64,000 bases of DNA. Origin: Telmatactis stephensoni. Taxonomy: Eukaryota > Cnidaria > Anthozoa > Actiniaria > Isophelliidae. Both the position numbers and the translations under genes were made by a program. Numbering within the stretch: the first letter of the stretch is position 1; each line of letters begins with the position of its first letter. The notes below the pieces were generated by a model that worked only from the letters and a program-made list of their open reading frames with translations, made no database searches and was not told the DNA's origin. Positions 37,880 to 50,468 of the stretch are shown here, one piece after another. Location of the stretch: positions 1 through 64,000 of the forward strand of contig JALIZF010001623.1 in the NCBI GenBank assembly GCA_029948255.1, written 5' to 3'.

Positions 37880-38690
37880 GCCGGTGTTTTAACATGCTTG
37901 ATAATGCAGCCGAGAGATCAAGCAGAAGCAAAGCAACACAGGAGCGGTTATCAATATCTAGTAAAATGTCATTCTGGACACAAAGCAGAGCAGTCTCGCA
38001 GCTATGTAATTGCTTATATGCAGATTGCATAGCTTCATGAAGATCATTTAAATTGAGATATGCATTAAGTTCAGTAGCAACTACTTTTTCTACAATTTAA
38101 GACACAGTCTTTAAATTAGAGATAGGTCGATAATTACTAAGGACTTCATAATTCAATGATGACTTTTTGAGAAGAGGTTTTAACACACCAATTTTCAAAG
38201 AAGACGGGACACTCCCAGATTCAAGCGACAGGTTGACAATCTTGCAGATTATAGGTAGCAACGTACTAGAATTACTTAGAAGAAGGTTAGCAGGAAGTGG
38301 ATCAAGGCTGCAGGACTTGGATAACAATTTGCGTGAAATCTTTGATAGTTTATCCATTGATACAGGAGAGAAAGAATCCAGATGACAATCAAGTGTACAT
38401 GAATCAAGGTAGGAATACGAATCAGGATCAGATGCAGCAATGGGAAATTGACTTCTTATGTTACTAATTTTGTTTTTGAAAAAGTTAACAAATTTGTTTG
38501 CAAGAGCAAATGAAGATGTGCATGAAGGTAACTGTTTTTGTGGAGGTGCTTTGTGGAGGAGACGATCAATAGAACGGAAGAGTGCATGACAGTCAGAACC
38601 AGCATCAGTAATCAGTTTAGAGTAGTAATCCATTTTAGCTTGAAAGATAAGTTTTTTGACTACATTACATTGATCCACATACAATTGACA
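37880..38690 (-). pseudogene. LINE reverse transcriptase N-terminal relic
   Basis: The minus frame 38684-38097 encodes the endonuclease-RT linker and early RT blocks ([34 protein letters not shown]). It has one in-frame TAA at 38097 and then continues in the same frame ([24 protein letters not shown]) to about 37880, where it is truncated before the catalytic FxDD region. The upstream half (endonuclease) is at 39709-40208, separated by an insertion. Confidence 0.75.
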
Positions 38691-38714
38691 ATCAACCGTC
38701 AGCTTTGAATGACG

Positions 38715-39695
38715 CCTTTAGGCCGGGAACGAGTTATAAACTGCAAATGTTTTTTTTTTCTTCTGATTTCGTCTCGAGAACAGGCCATTCTTGCGCAATC
38801 GGTGACGTGTGCACTCCTGATAGGTTAAGAGCGTAAGAAACAATGCCCTTCATTCATCACCTTTGAGCGCGTGCAAACTCTTCGTAGTGAAGACAAGCCA
38901 GGAACTTTAGGAATGCAAGATGGCCGACTTCAAAGAAAATAGCTTTCAGGGACAGGCTTTTCCTACAGTAGAACAATGTAATTTGGAGCTTTTAACTCGA
39001 GATATACCTATATACTTACAAGAGCTTCAGAATGGGCTGTTATTTTGAGCTTCATCTCCAATACTTTGACCAAATATCGAACTCTAAATGGAGTACTTGG
39101 AACAATGCCCTCGCGATAAAGACTATTTCCTATGAGCTGGAAATCTACGAATTTCTCATCCTACATGTTGCTAAACGAACATGCATAGAAGCAAGTCAAT
39201 TATATTCCTCATTCAAGCATTCAAGAGATCTTGAGAGGTTTTTGTACTGAATTTTAATTTAATATCGGAATGGCATGAAACTAGATTCCATTGACCTTGT
39301 ATTTCGCGTTTGGTCACGTAACGTCTTTTATTCATATATAAAACATCCGAAACATGAACGAAAAAATACACGATTTGTTATTGTGTCAAATATGCCGTTG
39401 TAGAAGTCTTGACAGCAAACAATTGAGATATATAGTGAAATAAGAAGTTGAATAAACTGGTGTATTTTTGCATGTTGGAGATATCTAATACACATGCACA
39501 TGCATGATAATAGAGAGACAAACACTAATATGTTGACAGACAAACTGACTAATCAAGAAATTTTTTGTTTAAGTTAGCCGATTCAAAAAAGGTCATTATG
39601 CTACGGTGAAGAATGTGTGAAACGGCTCGGGGAAGAGTACGAACGGGGCCGGTCATTGGAGCCTCTCTAAAAAGGGCTCCAGGGGCACGAGTGAA
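38715..39695. other. Insertion of about 1 kb splitting the LINE
   Basis: It interrupts the LINE between the endonuclease (WFNEEIK) and the linker ([10 protein letters not shown]). A GGCCGGGAACGAGT word is near one end and GGCACGAGTGAACG near the other; a related GGCCTGGGCACGAGT occurs at 36966. A 42-codon frame starts MADFKENSFQGQAF at 38921. The start of the 3891-bp duplication falls inside it. Confidence 0.4.
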
Positions 39696-39708
39696 CGCAC
39701 GTGTGCGT

Positions 39709-40208
39709 CTAGTTGATTTTAATTTCCTCATTGAACCATGGAGCTCTAGGACGTTGAGTAACAGTTTTAATTCGAATAGGAGCATGTTTATCAAGAATCA
39801 AATTCAAAACAGAGTCATAGTGATCACATAATTCTTTCAAATTAGAGGCGGGAGATTGACATAACGACGATTCAATAATATCACGATGAAAGGTGACCAT
39901 ATCAATAGAACGAAGCTTACAATAGGAAACAGTACATGATGAAACAGGAGGCTTGTTGACAGACAATTTACAGTGAACAGCAGAGTGATCAGATAAAACA
40001 GGATCATGCACGAAAATATCTTTGACACAGAGTTCATCAGATCTAGTTATGACAAGGTCAAGTACGTGATTGTTTTTGTGCGTTGGAGTATTCAAATCAA
40101 GGACAGATAAATTGAAACAATCTAATAAATCAAGGAATCCCATAGCATTTTTATCATTTTTATTTTCAACATGGAAGTTAAAATCGCCAGAAATAAGAAG
40201 TCTCCCAG
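39709..40208 (-). pseudogene. LINE endonuclease C-terminal relic (copy 1)
   Basis: The minus strand reads LISGDFNFHVE (from about 40190), then LDLVITRSDELCV, VLSDHSAVHC and RAPWFNEEIK. These are the C-terminal signatures of apurinic-type LINE endonuclease (GDFN, SDH). It belongs with the RT relic at 37880-38690. Confidence 0.8.
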
Positions 40209-40367
40209 AAGACGTGACTAACTGCTCCCTCCCTGTGGCGAAGATAATTGAAAACCCATTAGCAGTAGTAGTAGTACTTAGAGTAGAACTATGTTACTGT
40301 AAAAAAACACTAAACGCAGCCCCCAACTGCTCCCTCCCTGTGGCGAAGATAATTGAAAACTCATTAG
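40209..40367. repeat. Short direct repeat pair
   Basis: A block of about 44 bp, starting AACTGCTCCCTCCCTGTGG and ending CATTAGCA, occurs twice about 116 bp apart, at the upstream edge of the LINE endonuclease relic. It recurs in the second copy at +3891. Confidence 0.75.
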
Positions 40368-41362
40368 CATAAACTAAAATGCCAAAAGCCAAAAGGAAAC
40401 TTTAGCAAAAAAGAATGGAACATAATTATTCAAAAGCTGCAATTCCTTCTTGTGGCTTTGGTGTGTTGTCGCAGCCATAAAACATACACCGATTTGGCAT
40501 TTCACATTGTTTTTTATATACTTTTTCAATGAATTTCTATAAACTTTCGAAGCTTTCTTTGTGAATGTCGATGTTGTGTTCCTGGGTTGATGTCATCACA
40601 TGTGACTCTCTTTCCCAATCCGTTAAGCGTGAGTGGTATACCACAGGGAGCCTGAGGGTCACTTCCCCACAAGTTTGAAATTAAATTAAAAATCAGGGAT
40701 TTACTTTCTTTGCAAACGCTCTCAGAAATTATTATAGATTTATATAAAATGACACCAGATGGGGTTAGGTGCACTTTAAGAAAAAAATGACTATAGATTT
40801 AGTTTCTACTAGTTCATAAAAAATGACAGCAACAGCAACAACCACAACGATAACATCTTTTGGTCTGCTACTATTAGCTTGCCTTTTTTTCAATAGGCAA
40901 AAGAACAAAACATAGAATTTGTTATGATTATTTTTCACAAACCTGTCTCATCATCACATGCTTGCATGTCTTTTTTCTTTCCTTGATTACTCTTATATGT
41001 TCCCTTACAATTCCGTAAGCTTGTAACTGGGTCAGTGGCAAACTCAAAATGCTTTAATTTTCTTTTTTTTCTCGCTGGCGTATGAACACTTCCTGAATCC
41101 AACACCTATTGGCTTCGTTTGAGAAGTTCGTCTATGGAAGGAAGCCTAGAATTGCGTATATTGTTGCCTAGAATACAACACCAAGGAACGTAAACCATCA
41201 CTAAAAGTTTACATTTCAGTAAGGAAGTTTGAAACTCGATAAAAATTACTAGATGGTCAATATTAAACCCTTACCAGATGATTTTTCTGCCATTATTGCA
41301 TTGTTCTAGTTTAGCTTCGCATACTGCCCTCTTGGCTCATTGGCAGTTAAGGTTTATGCTAA

Positions 41363-42896
41363 TCATAAATTTGGTGCCAAATAACATTTTATGATTATCA
41401 TATGTTCGAGAACATGTTGCGTTTCATCATCATTCATGTTGCTATTGTCAGTATCGTCATTCTTTTCATCTTCACCATGTGCAAGATCATCAATTTCATC
41501 TTCATTCCAGTTGATATGTCTCTTCATTCCTGGATAACTGGCTAGCAATAAGCTGACATCAAACTCTGCTCTTCTTCAGCCATTCAATGAAATCCATGCA
41601 CCAAGTGCTGTGTTGGTTTCTGGACTTTTTCAATCTGCTAATAGTTGGAGATGCATCTCTTGGGAAGGGTTTAGATGGAGAACACGCAATTTAGACACGA
41701 TCATGAGCATGACACTTTTCAAATATGAAGCACTTGATGTTGGCCCTTGTACTATTTGAAGTTGGTGGTTAATTTCATGATGGTGAGGTTCCAGCTCATC
41801 TGCAGCTTTCAAAAGGGATTGTTTGTCTTCTTTTGCTATTGCTTGCAGTGGGTCGTACTCTAAATCTTGGCTCTCCTCGATTTCAGTATCTAGATTGATG
41901 ATATCCTTCATCGGAGTGAGGCTGTCTTGGTGTCAATCAAAATCATTAAAAACAGATCCATCTCCAAACTCCTGTTTGTCTTCTTCCATCTTTTCTTTGT
42001 TTCTACAAAGTTCCAGAGAAAAATACTATCAATAAGCGTGGACAAATCAGAGTGTTATGTGTGAAGTATCCCCTGAACTAATCTAAGTAATTTTCACTAA
42101 CCTAAATAACAGCTCATCGTGCAATTCACTGGCCAAGTAGGGGAAGACCTACATGCAGTTGGCCTTTGGAATTGGATTTGTCAGGCTTTTAGTTTCAAAA
42201 ACAGACAGTCGTCTTTGAATTGCTGGATCATTGGCTTCACTAAAGTGTGGGATCTCCATGGTGATGTAGAAAGGGCGCCTCAAAATGGTTGTTGTTGGTT
42301 TTTGATGTTTAAAAGACGCCACATAACATCCACCTTTAGAGTGATTAAGAATTAAGAATTGAATTATAGATAGCACACGTGACTCACAAATAGTACTAAC
42401 CTTGAAAAAGCTTTTTTGCAGTTTCTGCATTTAATGAGTCCATGCTCCATTCATCCATAAAGATTAGTTGGGTAGCCTCATTGACACATTGCGTGATAAA
42501 CTGCCTCTCTTGTGACAGTTGCAATTTGGGAGATAGGGATTATACCTTGAAATGTGGCAACCCATGAGGTCTTTCCGCTGTCTTTGGGGTCTATCACACA
42601 CAGCTTTTTCGGTTTGTGGTTAAAGCAGCCAGTACACATGCACTGATAGTATTTTCTCATGAAATTTTTCTGATGATTTCATCAGGGAAGGAATTTTGAA
42701 GGCCAGAAATGAACAGCTCGGGATTTGGAAATTTTCCCTCTTCATATTGATATTTAACGTACGCATGAGGACTAATCTTTCCCTTGTCGCTCTGTGCTAT
42801 GGCATTCTGGGTAAAGGTTTTTTGTTGGATGTTGAAACATGTTCCCCTGGAAGTACCTAAAAGTAAAAAAGCCAGAAAAAATACATTAAGGGTCAA
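41363..42896 (-). pseudogene. Superfamily-3 helicase-like relic (copy 1)
   Basis: Minus-strand pieces in changing frames: GKFPNPELFISGLQNSF, then a P-loop (DPKDSGKTSW), Walker B-like QLIFMDEWS, and a block ending PFYITMEIPHFS and QRRLSVFETKS. The order Walker A, Walker B, then a Tyr/Arg-rich sensor block fits SF3 (NS1-like) helicases known from small DNA viruses and from related integrated elements. Frameshifts interrupt the frame at 42657-42660 and again after the P-loop piece. The C-terminal fragments (41363-41911) are acidic with no domain that I recognise. Origin, viral or transposon, is not decided. Confidence 0.55.
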
Positions 42897-43599
42897 ACCA
42901 CGAATATTGCATCAGCATCCTTTGTGATACCTTAAATTGAGATTGATCTCAATACTTTGACCAAATATCGAACTCTAAATGGAGTACTTGGAACAATGCC
43001 CTCGCGATAAAGACTATTTCCTATGAGCTGGAAATCTACGAATTTCTCATCCTACATGTTGCTAAACGAACATGCATAGAAGCAAGTCAATTATATTCCT
43101 CATTCAAGCATTCAAGAGATCTTGAGAGGTTTTTGTACTGAATTTTAATTTAATATCGGAATGGCATGAAACTAGATTCCATTGACCTTGTATTTCGCGT
43201 TTGGTCACGTAACGTCTTTTATTCATATATAAAACATCCGAAACATGAACGAAAAAATACACGATTTGTTATTGTGTCAAATATGCCGTTGTAGAAGTCT
43301 TGACAGCAAACAATTGAGATATATAGTGAAATAAGAAGTTGAATAAACTGGTGTATTTTTGCATGTTGGAGATATCTAATACACATGCACATGCATGATA
43401 ATAGAGAGACAAACACTAATATGTTGACAGACAAACTGACTAATCAAGAAATTTTTTGTTTAAGTTAGCCGATTCAAAAAAGGTCATTATGCTACGGTGA
43501 AGAATGTGTGAAACGGCTCGGGGAAGAGTACGAACGGGGCCGGTCATTGGAGCCTCTCTAAAAAGGGCTCCAGGGGCACGAGTGAACGCACGTGTGCGT

Positions 43600-44099
43600 C
43601 TAGTTGATTTTAATTTCCTCATTGAACCATGGAGCTCTAGGACGTTGAGTAACAGTTTTAATTCGAATAGGAGCATGTTTATCAAGAATCAAATTCAAAA
43701 CAGAGTCATAGTGATCACATAATTCTTTCAAATTAGAGGCGGGAGATTGACATAACGACGATTCAATAATATCACGATGAAAGGTGACCATATCAATAGA
43801 ACGGAGCTTACAATAGGAAACAGTACATGATGAAACAGGAGGCTTGTTGACAGACAATTTACAGTGAACAGCAGAGTGATCAGATAAAACAGGATCATGC
43901 ACGAAAATATCTTTGACACAGAGTTCATCAGATCTAGTTATGACAAGGTCAAGTACGTGATTGTTTTTGTGCGTTGGAGTATTCAAATCAAGGACAGATA
44001 AATTGAAACAATCTAATAAATCAAGGAATCCCATAGCATTTTTATCATTTTTATTTTCAACATGGAAGTTAAAATCGCCAGAAATAAGAAGTCTCCCAG
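43600..44099 (-). pseudogene. LINE endonuclease C-terminal relic (copy 2)
   Basis: The duplicate of 39709-40208, with one substitution. Its RT half is absent here because the duplication starts inside the insertion that splits the LINE. Confidence 0.8.
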
Positions 44100-45253
44100 A
44101 AGACGTGACTAACTGCTCCCTCCCTGTGGCGAAGATAATTGAAAACCCATTAGCAGTAGTAGTAGTACTTAGAGTAGAACTATGTTACTGTAAAAAAACA
44201 CTAAACGCAGCCCCCAACTGCTCCCTCCCTGTGGCGAAGATAATTGAAAACTCATTAGCATAAACTAAAATGCCAAAAGCCAAAAGGAAACTTTAGCAAA
44301 AAAGAATGGAACATAATTATTCAAAAGCTGCAATTCCTTCTTGTGGCTTTGGTGTGTTGTCGCAGCCATAAAACATACACCGATTTGGCATTTCACATTG
44401 TTTTTTATATACTTTTTCAATGAATTTCTATAAACTTTCGAAGCTTTCTTTGTGAATGTCGATGTTGTGTTCCTGGGTTGATGTCATCACATGTGACTCT
44501 CTTTCCCAATCCGTTAAGCGTGAGTGGTATACCACAGGGAGCCTGAGGGTCACTTCCCCACAAGTTTGAAATTAAATTAAAAATCAGGGATTTACTTTCT
44601 TTGCAAACGCTCTCAGAAATTATTATAGATTTATATAAAATGACACCAGATGGGGTTAGGTGCACTTTAAGAAAAAAATGACTATAGATTTAGTTTCTAC
44701 TAGTTCATAAAAAATGACAGCAACAGCAACAACCACAACGATAACATCTTTTGGTCTGCTACTATTAGCTTGCCTTTTTTTCAATAGGCAAAAGAACAAA
44801 ACATAGAATTTGTTATGATTATTTTTCACAAACCTGTCTCATCATCACATGCTTGCATGTCTTTTTTCTTTCCTTGATTACTCTTATATGTTCCCTTACA
44901 ATTCCGTAAGCTTGTAACTGGGTCAGTGGCAAACTCAAAATGCTTTAATTTTCTTTTTTTTCTCGCTGGCGTATGAACACTTCCTGAATCCAACACCTAT
45001 TGGCTTCGTTTGAGAAGTTCGTCTATGGAAGGAAGCCTAGAATTGCGTATATTGTTGCCTAGAATACAACACCAAGGAACGTAAACCATCACTAAAAGTT
45101 TACATTTCAGTAAGGAAGTTTGAAACTCGATAAAAATTACTAGATGGTCAATATTAAACCCTTACCAGATGATTTTTCTGCCATTATTGCATTGTTCTAG
45201 TTTAGCTTCGCATACTGCCCTCTTGGCTCATTGGCAGTTAAGGTTTATGCTAA

Positions 45254-47116
45254 TCATAAATTTGGTGCCAAATAACATTTTATGATTATCATATGTTCGA
45301 GAACATGTTGCGTTTCATCATCATTCATGTTGCTATTGTCAGTATCGTCATTCTTTTCATCTTCACCATGTGCAAGATCATCAATTTCATCTTCATTCCA
45401 GTTGATATGTCTCTTCATTCCTGGATAACTGGCTAGCAATAAGCTGACATCAAACTCTGCTCTTCTTCAGCCATTCAATGAAATCCATGCACCAAGTGCT
45501 GTGTTGGTTTCTGGACTTTTTCAATCTGCTAATAGTTGGAGATGCATCTCTTGGGAAGGGTTTAGATGGAGAACACGCAATTTAGACACGATCATGAGCA
45601 TGACACTTTTCAAATATGAAGCACTTGATGTTGGCCCTTGTACTATTTGAAGTTGGTGGTTAATTTCATGATGGTGAGGTTCCAGCTCATCTGCAGCTTT
45701 CAAAAGGGATTGTTTGTCTTCTTTTGCTATTGCTTGCAGTGGGTCGTACTCTAAATCTTGGCTCTCCTCGATTTCAGTATCTAGATTGATGATATCCTTC
45801 ATCGGAGTGAGGCTGTCTTGGTGTCAATCAAAATCATTAAAAACAGATCCATCTCCAAACTCCTGTTTGTCTTCTTCCATCTTTTCTTTGTTTCTACAAA
45901 GTTCCAGAGAAAAATACTATCAATAAGCGTGGACAAATCAGAGTGTTATGTGTGAAGTATCCCCTGAACTAATCTAAGTAATTTTCACTAACCTAAATAA
46001 CAGCTCATCGTGCAATTCACTGGCCAAGTAGGGGAAGACCTACATGCAGTTGGCCTTTGGAATTGGATTTGTCAGGCTTTTAGTTTCAAAAACAGACAGT
46101 CGTCTTTGAATTGCTGGATCATTGGCTTCACTAAAGTGTGGGATCTCCATGGTGATGTAGAAAGGGCGCCTCAAAATGGTTGTTGTTGGTTTTTGATGTT
46201 TAAAAGACGCCACATAACATCCACCTTTAGAGTGATTAAGAATTAAGAATTGAATTATAGATAGCACACGTGACTCACAAATAGTACTAACCTTGAAAAA
46301 GCTTTTTTGCAGTTTCTGCATTTAATGAGTCCATGCTCCATTCATCCATAAAGATTAGTTGGGTAGCCTCATTGACACATTGCGTGATAAACTGCCTCTC
46401 TTGTGACAGTTGCAATTTGGGAGATAGGGATTATACCTTGAAATGTGGCAACCCATGAGGTCTTTCCGCTGTCTTTGGGGTCTATCACACACAGCTTTTT
46501 CGGTTTGTGGTTAAAGCAGCCAGTACACATGCACTGATAGTATTTTCTCATGAAATTTTTCTGATGATTTCATCAGGGAAGGAATTTTGAAGGCCAGAAA
46601 TGAACAGCTCGGGATTTGGAAATTTTCCCTCTTCATATTGATATTTAACGTACGCATGAGGACTAATCTTTCCCTTGTCGCTCTGTGCTATGGCATTCTG
46701 GGTAAAGGTTTTTTGTTGGATGTTGAAACATGTTCCCCTGGAAGTACCTAAAAGTAAAAAAGCCAGAAAAAATACATTAAGGGTCAAACCACGAATATTG
46801 CATCAGCATCCTTTGTGATACCTTAAATTGAGATTGATCTCAATCTGGGGTATAAAGCCAACCAAAGCCTCGGCCATCTTGGATTTCCTGCCAATTGGTG
46901 AAGGAAGTTTGTAATATTCTTGTGATAAATGTATGTGTACATAGAGCAAGCTGGTTTGGTATAAATATCTCCTTTATGTAGGAAACAATTCAGTTGCTTG
47001 ACGACTTTTTCTACCGATTGTATGGCTGCCAAAAGTTTGTTCTCGGGCTGGCTACACAGTTGGGTCGTTGTTTCATTTATGATGTCTATCTCACCAGGCA
47101 GATTTGGAGATTCCAT
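45254..47116 (-). pseudogene. Superfamily-3 helicase-like relic (copy 2, with possible N-terminal exon)
   Basis: It repeats the copy 1 relic at +3891. Upstream, outside the duplication, 46823-47116 encodes a 97-codon frame (MESPNLPGEIDIINE, KGDIYTKPACSMYTYIY) that may be its N-terminal part. An acceptor-like TTTTAG|GTACTTCC lies at about 46747. The same breaks occur in both copies, so decay came before the duplication. Confidence 0.5.
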
Positions 47117-48340
47117 TATCTGTATGGGTGAACAAAAGAACTAATTGAATACCGAATATCAAGAGAACCTATTAAAACACTAAGCTTAAACAATTCTAAA
47201 ACTGATACAAACCAGAAGCTCACAACCAAGTTTTCGGAGTCCTTGGACTGCTGTAGCAATCTTATTTTTACTTCCCTCACATAGCACAATTTGTATTATT
47301 TGTTCCCATTTGAGAAGCCTAGCAATGAAATTTGTTTGGTATTTTAATCATAATATTGAAAGCCTTTGTCTAATTTTGATTTTGTTCGATTTGTTGATCT
47401 TCTATAAACATTTATTGAAATTCGGACATGGTCCTTCAACATAGTCCAAAATTGTTCTTCTCTTCATTTTGCTAATATCCTTTGAATTTGTTGAGAAACT
47501 TGGCATTGATTCATAGCTCCACTTGTGTGGGTAGAGATACGAATTATTTTTATTTGTCGTTCATTCTCTTGATACATACTTTTGATTTTCTCATTTTGTT
47601 GATGTTCCTTTTAGAGGAACACAATCGTTCCTTTGTTACCCGAATGTTCTCAAACAAAAGAGGCACTTTTGTTCCTTTTGCTAGGCATATTAGTTCATAT
47701 TTATTGTTAGTTCTAAAACAATTAGTCATCTTCTTTAAATTCCAAGTCTATGGTGACAATCATTAGTTATGTTCAAACACGCTCAATCAACCGCGAAAAA
47801 CAAACAACCTAGAAAACAGCTTACTTATTTCCTGTATGCTTAGTTTGTAATTCTTACATCTGTGCCGCAGGGATCAGCCCTAAAGTATGCGCACATAATT
47901 TTCGCAACGCTCTAAGCATAGCTCACGTTATCCCACAAAAAGGGAAATGATTTAACGTTATGTAAAAGCATCCTTATCATTTTCTACTAGCTATAAATCT
48001 AAGTCACTATAGAGTGTCATTTAGTTATTGTGTGGACGCTATCCTACGAGGATCTCCGGGCATTTTGGCCAATTCAATGTTTCTATCAATGTTTCTAAAT
48101 GCAACACCATTTGATATAGTAATTTAAGTTGATTTAAGTTGTATAGCATATGCACGTGACTCACTTGCAGTCTACTTCGGAGTGGACTATTGCTGGAATA
48201 TTTTGCACATTGTGTCACATGCAAATGCAAGATTATTGATGCTTTATCATTGTATTGTTTTGCTATGCCATTCCATGTATTGTCAAGGTAGAATCCACAA
48301 GTGTATTTCATGTTCCTGTTTCAATTCGAACCTACGAACT
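47117..48340. other. Stretch without supported genes
   Basis: AT-rich sequence. Frames at 47482-47766 (plus) and 48039-48311 (minus) show no known domain. Nothing is supported. Confidence 0.4.
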
Positions 48341-48344
48341 CAAA

Positions 48345-48784
48345 CTACGTAATGTAAGCCGTGGCATGGCTGCACTTGTAAGCTCCAAGGGTGCATTCGC
48401 AGTCTGTTGATTTAATCTGGCCATCACGAAGATATACCTTAAATAGAAAATACAACTCTTGTTATAGTTTATCTTTTGAAAAATAAATGTAAACGTTTCA
48501 AGTGTATGAAAAGCACACGAATTATAGAGCAAAAAAACACAAAGTCGGAAGTCCTTACCGTAACTTGTATAACTTTTATTTTTCATGCTTGCATGAACAG
48601 ATCCTCTAAGAACACCGGCTGCATACGTAAATGACTCTATGTGTCCTGATGAGTAATGGTTCTCACCCCTAGCAATAGATTTTGGTTCATCAATGAAGAA
48701 AGAAGCGAGAGCAGTTATTGGCAACGCCACCATATTGGTTTGTTTGTCTCCAGAATAATCGTTGTCATGGTAGCATGATGTCAC
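48345..48784 (-). pseudogene. SWIM-type zinc-finger relic
   Basis: The minus strand from 48784 has GENHYSSGHIESFTYAAGVL and GSVHASMKNKSY. After a non-matching stretch comes YLRDGQIKST and CECTLGAYKCSH, with the CxC...CxH spacing of a SWIM finger. Order and spacing fit the SWIM proteins abundant in cnidarian genomes, often near YqaJ-like nucleases. A donor (ACG|GTAAGG) and possible acceptor exist between the parts, but the phases do not agree, so I treat it as a fragment. Confidence 0.5.
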
Positions 48785-48944
48785 ACTTCAGTACTCTGTG
48801 AGCATTAAAACGTTTTAGAGGAATGTAAGATATACTTATAATCACTCCCATCTGTTGTATTTCTTTTCCCTAAAACGTTTGAGCTCGTATTTAATGTGCA
48901 AGACAATCTGGTTAATTGACAGCTGATCATTTTCGTTCAGGCGC

Positions 48945-49283
48945 TCAACAATACGGGGCTTGTATATTGGGCAATACTCCTCTACGGAAGTCATACGTGC
49001 ATATGTCCCCTTCCATTTTTGCCTTCCTCCGCGCGGACTTCATGGTTTTGCTCACTTGGCTGGAATCAAGCGGTTTTCCGTTCCATGTTACAAAAAAGTT
49101 ATCAGGAACATTGCTATGTTTGAGCACAGCAGGTCTTACTTCTCGATAGTATATCTGCAACCAGGTATACAGCTTCTGAATTAGCACAAGCTTTGCCGAG
49201 CCACTGCAATAAAAGGTCTTGTGTTCTTGCACTGACACTACTACGTGGCCTTCATTGTCGTGAACTGTCATATTAGCTACCAC
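48945..49283 (-). pseudogene. Tyrosine-recombinase (Crypton/DIRS-like) fragment
   Basis: 112 codons with VVSVQEHKTFYCSGSAKL, RPAVLKHSNVPDNFFVTWNG and SQVSKTMKSARRKAKM. The HKT beta-hairpin Lys and the later TYDFRR (the usual HxxR position, His replaced) fit the tyrosine recombinase fold. The part with the final His/Trp and Tyr nucleophile is missing. Confidence 0.55.
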
Positions 49284-49505
49284 CCCTGGACGATTTGCAT
49301 TGTCAATCGGAATCTCAGTCAGTAAAAAATCTCATATGACCACAAAGTCACTTTGAGTGATCAAGTGGTTGTGGGCTCCGGACAGCGTACCAAGTAGTAT
49401 GATAGCGTCTCTTGCTGCTTTGCTTTTCTCAAAGTCTACACTTTGTCAGGAGTCAGCTTTCTTCCACTTCTGTTTACCACATTCCCTCTTGTAAGCCTTG
49501 GCCCA

Positions 49506-49835
49506 TCATTGGAGGTGGTCACGTAATTCTGTTAACTCTCTTGAAACAGCAGACCTACTGGTTTCTCTTGCAAACCATAAGAGCAAAAATGCAATTTGTG
49601 GATCATTTATAGTAGGATCTTCATACCTTGAAATGTTAGCTTGAGCAGTTGATTTCCAGTGAATGGATTTAACAGATTTGACTGATTTCCAATAAAGATT
49701 CCAGAGTCTTCCATCACTACGCTTCCAGAATTCATTGATTTCTCCATGTTGAGTGAATAAATGTGTGAGACCAAGAACTGCTGATGTCGATCTTGTGCGA
49801 ATGAATTCTAACAAAGACAAGTATAGAGCTGCCAA
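49506..49835 (-). other. Open frame next to the recombinase fragment, unknown
   Basis: 109 codons, helix-rich, Trp-rich in the middle (FWKRSDGRLWNLYWKS). No family recognised. Same strand as, and upstream of, the recombinase fragment, so it may be part of the same decayed element. Confidence 0.3.
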
Positions 49836-50014
49836 TTCACGTGAGAATAAAGCTGATCTCCTTCTTTAGCGTGCTGGTTCTTTTTGACGCTGCCACCAAT
49901 GTAACAGCAGGATTTCTACTATCTTTCGCTTCTCGCTTAGTACAACTACTCGGCATTCACTCTCACTCTCTAAACTCAACTCAGGGGGAGGGGGTCAGTC
50001 ATCACAATATAACC

Positions 50015-50163
50015 GCGCCCGATGGCTCAGTTGGTTGAGCGTCGGTCTCTCGTGCGGGAGGTCGGGGTTCGAATCCCGGCCGGACCAACACTCAGGGTCT
50101 TTAAAATAATTGAGGAGAAGGTGCTGCCTTTGTAACTACATCTGCAAATGGTTAGACCTTCAG

Positions 50164-50197
<34 letters not shown>

Positions 50198-50390
50198 TGT
50201 CTCCCATCCCTTCCTTAACCTGTATATGGGGGACATTAAAGAACCTGTTGAACTATTCGCATAAGAGTAGGGGATTGTCTCCCGGTTCAACAGTCTGGTC
50301 TTAAATACTAATTATTCACTCATGATTGTAAGCTGCTGATTATAACCAACATAGAAATTGCGCTATATAAATGCAAAAAAAATTTTTTTT
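50015..50390 (+). mobile_element. tRNA-derived SINE
   Basis: The head resembles a tRNA (A box TGGCTCAGTTGG, B box GGTTCGAATCC, 50015-50086). It is followed by an unrelated body and an A/T-rich tail after GCGCTATATAAATGC. The acceptor stem does not pair (GCGCCCG against CCGGACC), so it is not a working tRNA gene. Confidence 0.85.
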
Positions 50391-50468
50391 TAAAGACCGC
50401 CATGGTGAAATCTTGTTTTTTTAGCCTGTTGATAGGCTTCTTTCATTGGAGTCTTGTACATCCGATAT

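Larger units (their letters stand above)
39060..46841. repeat. Tandem duplication, period 3891 bp, nearly identical copies
   Basis: Copy 1 is 39060-42950 and copy 2 is 42951-46841. All features recur at +3891. I saw one substitution (GAACGAAGC in copy 1 against GAACGGAGC in copy 2). Copy 1 joins copy 2 as GATCTC|AATACTTTG, and copy 2 leaves as GATCTC|AATCTGGGG, so AAT is a microhomology at the junction. Either a very recent duplication or a false duplication in the assembly. Confidence 0.95.

Noticed and set aside
40526..40774. 82-codon minus-strand open frame, also at 44417-44665
   Set aside because: No recognisable family; present twice only because of the tandem duplication.
50015..50086. 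Possible tRNA gene
   Set aside because: A and B boxes are good, but the acceptor stem does not pair and a SINE body and tail follow, so it is a SINE head.
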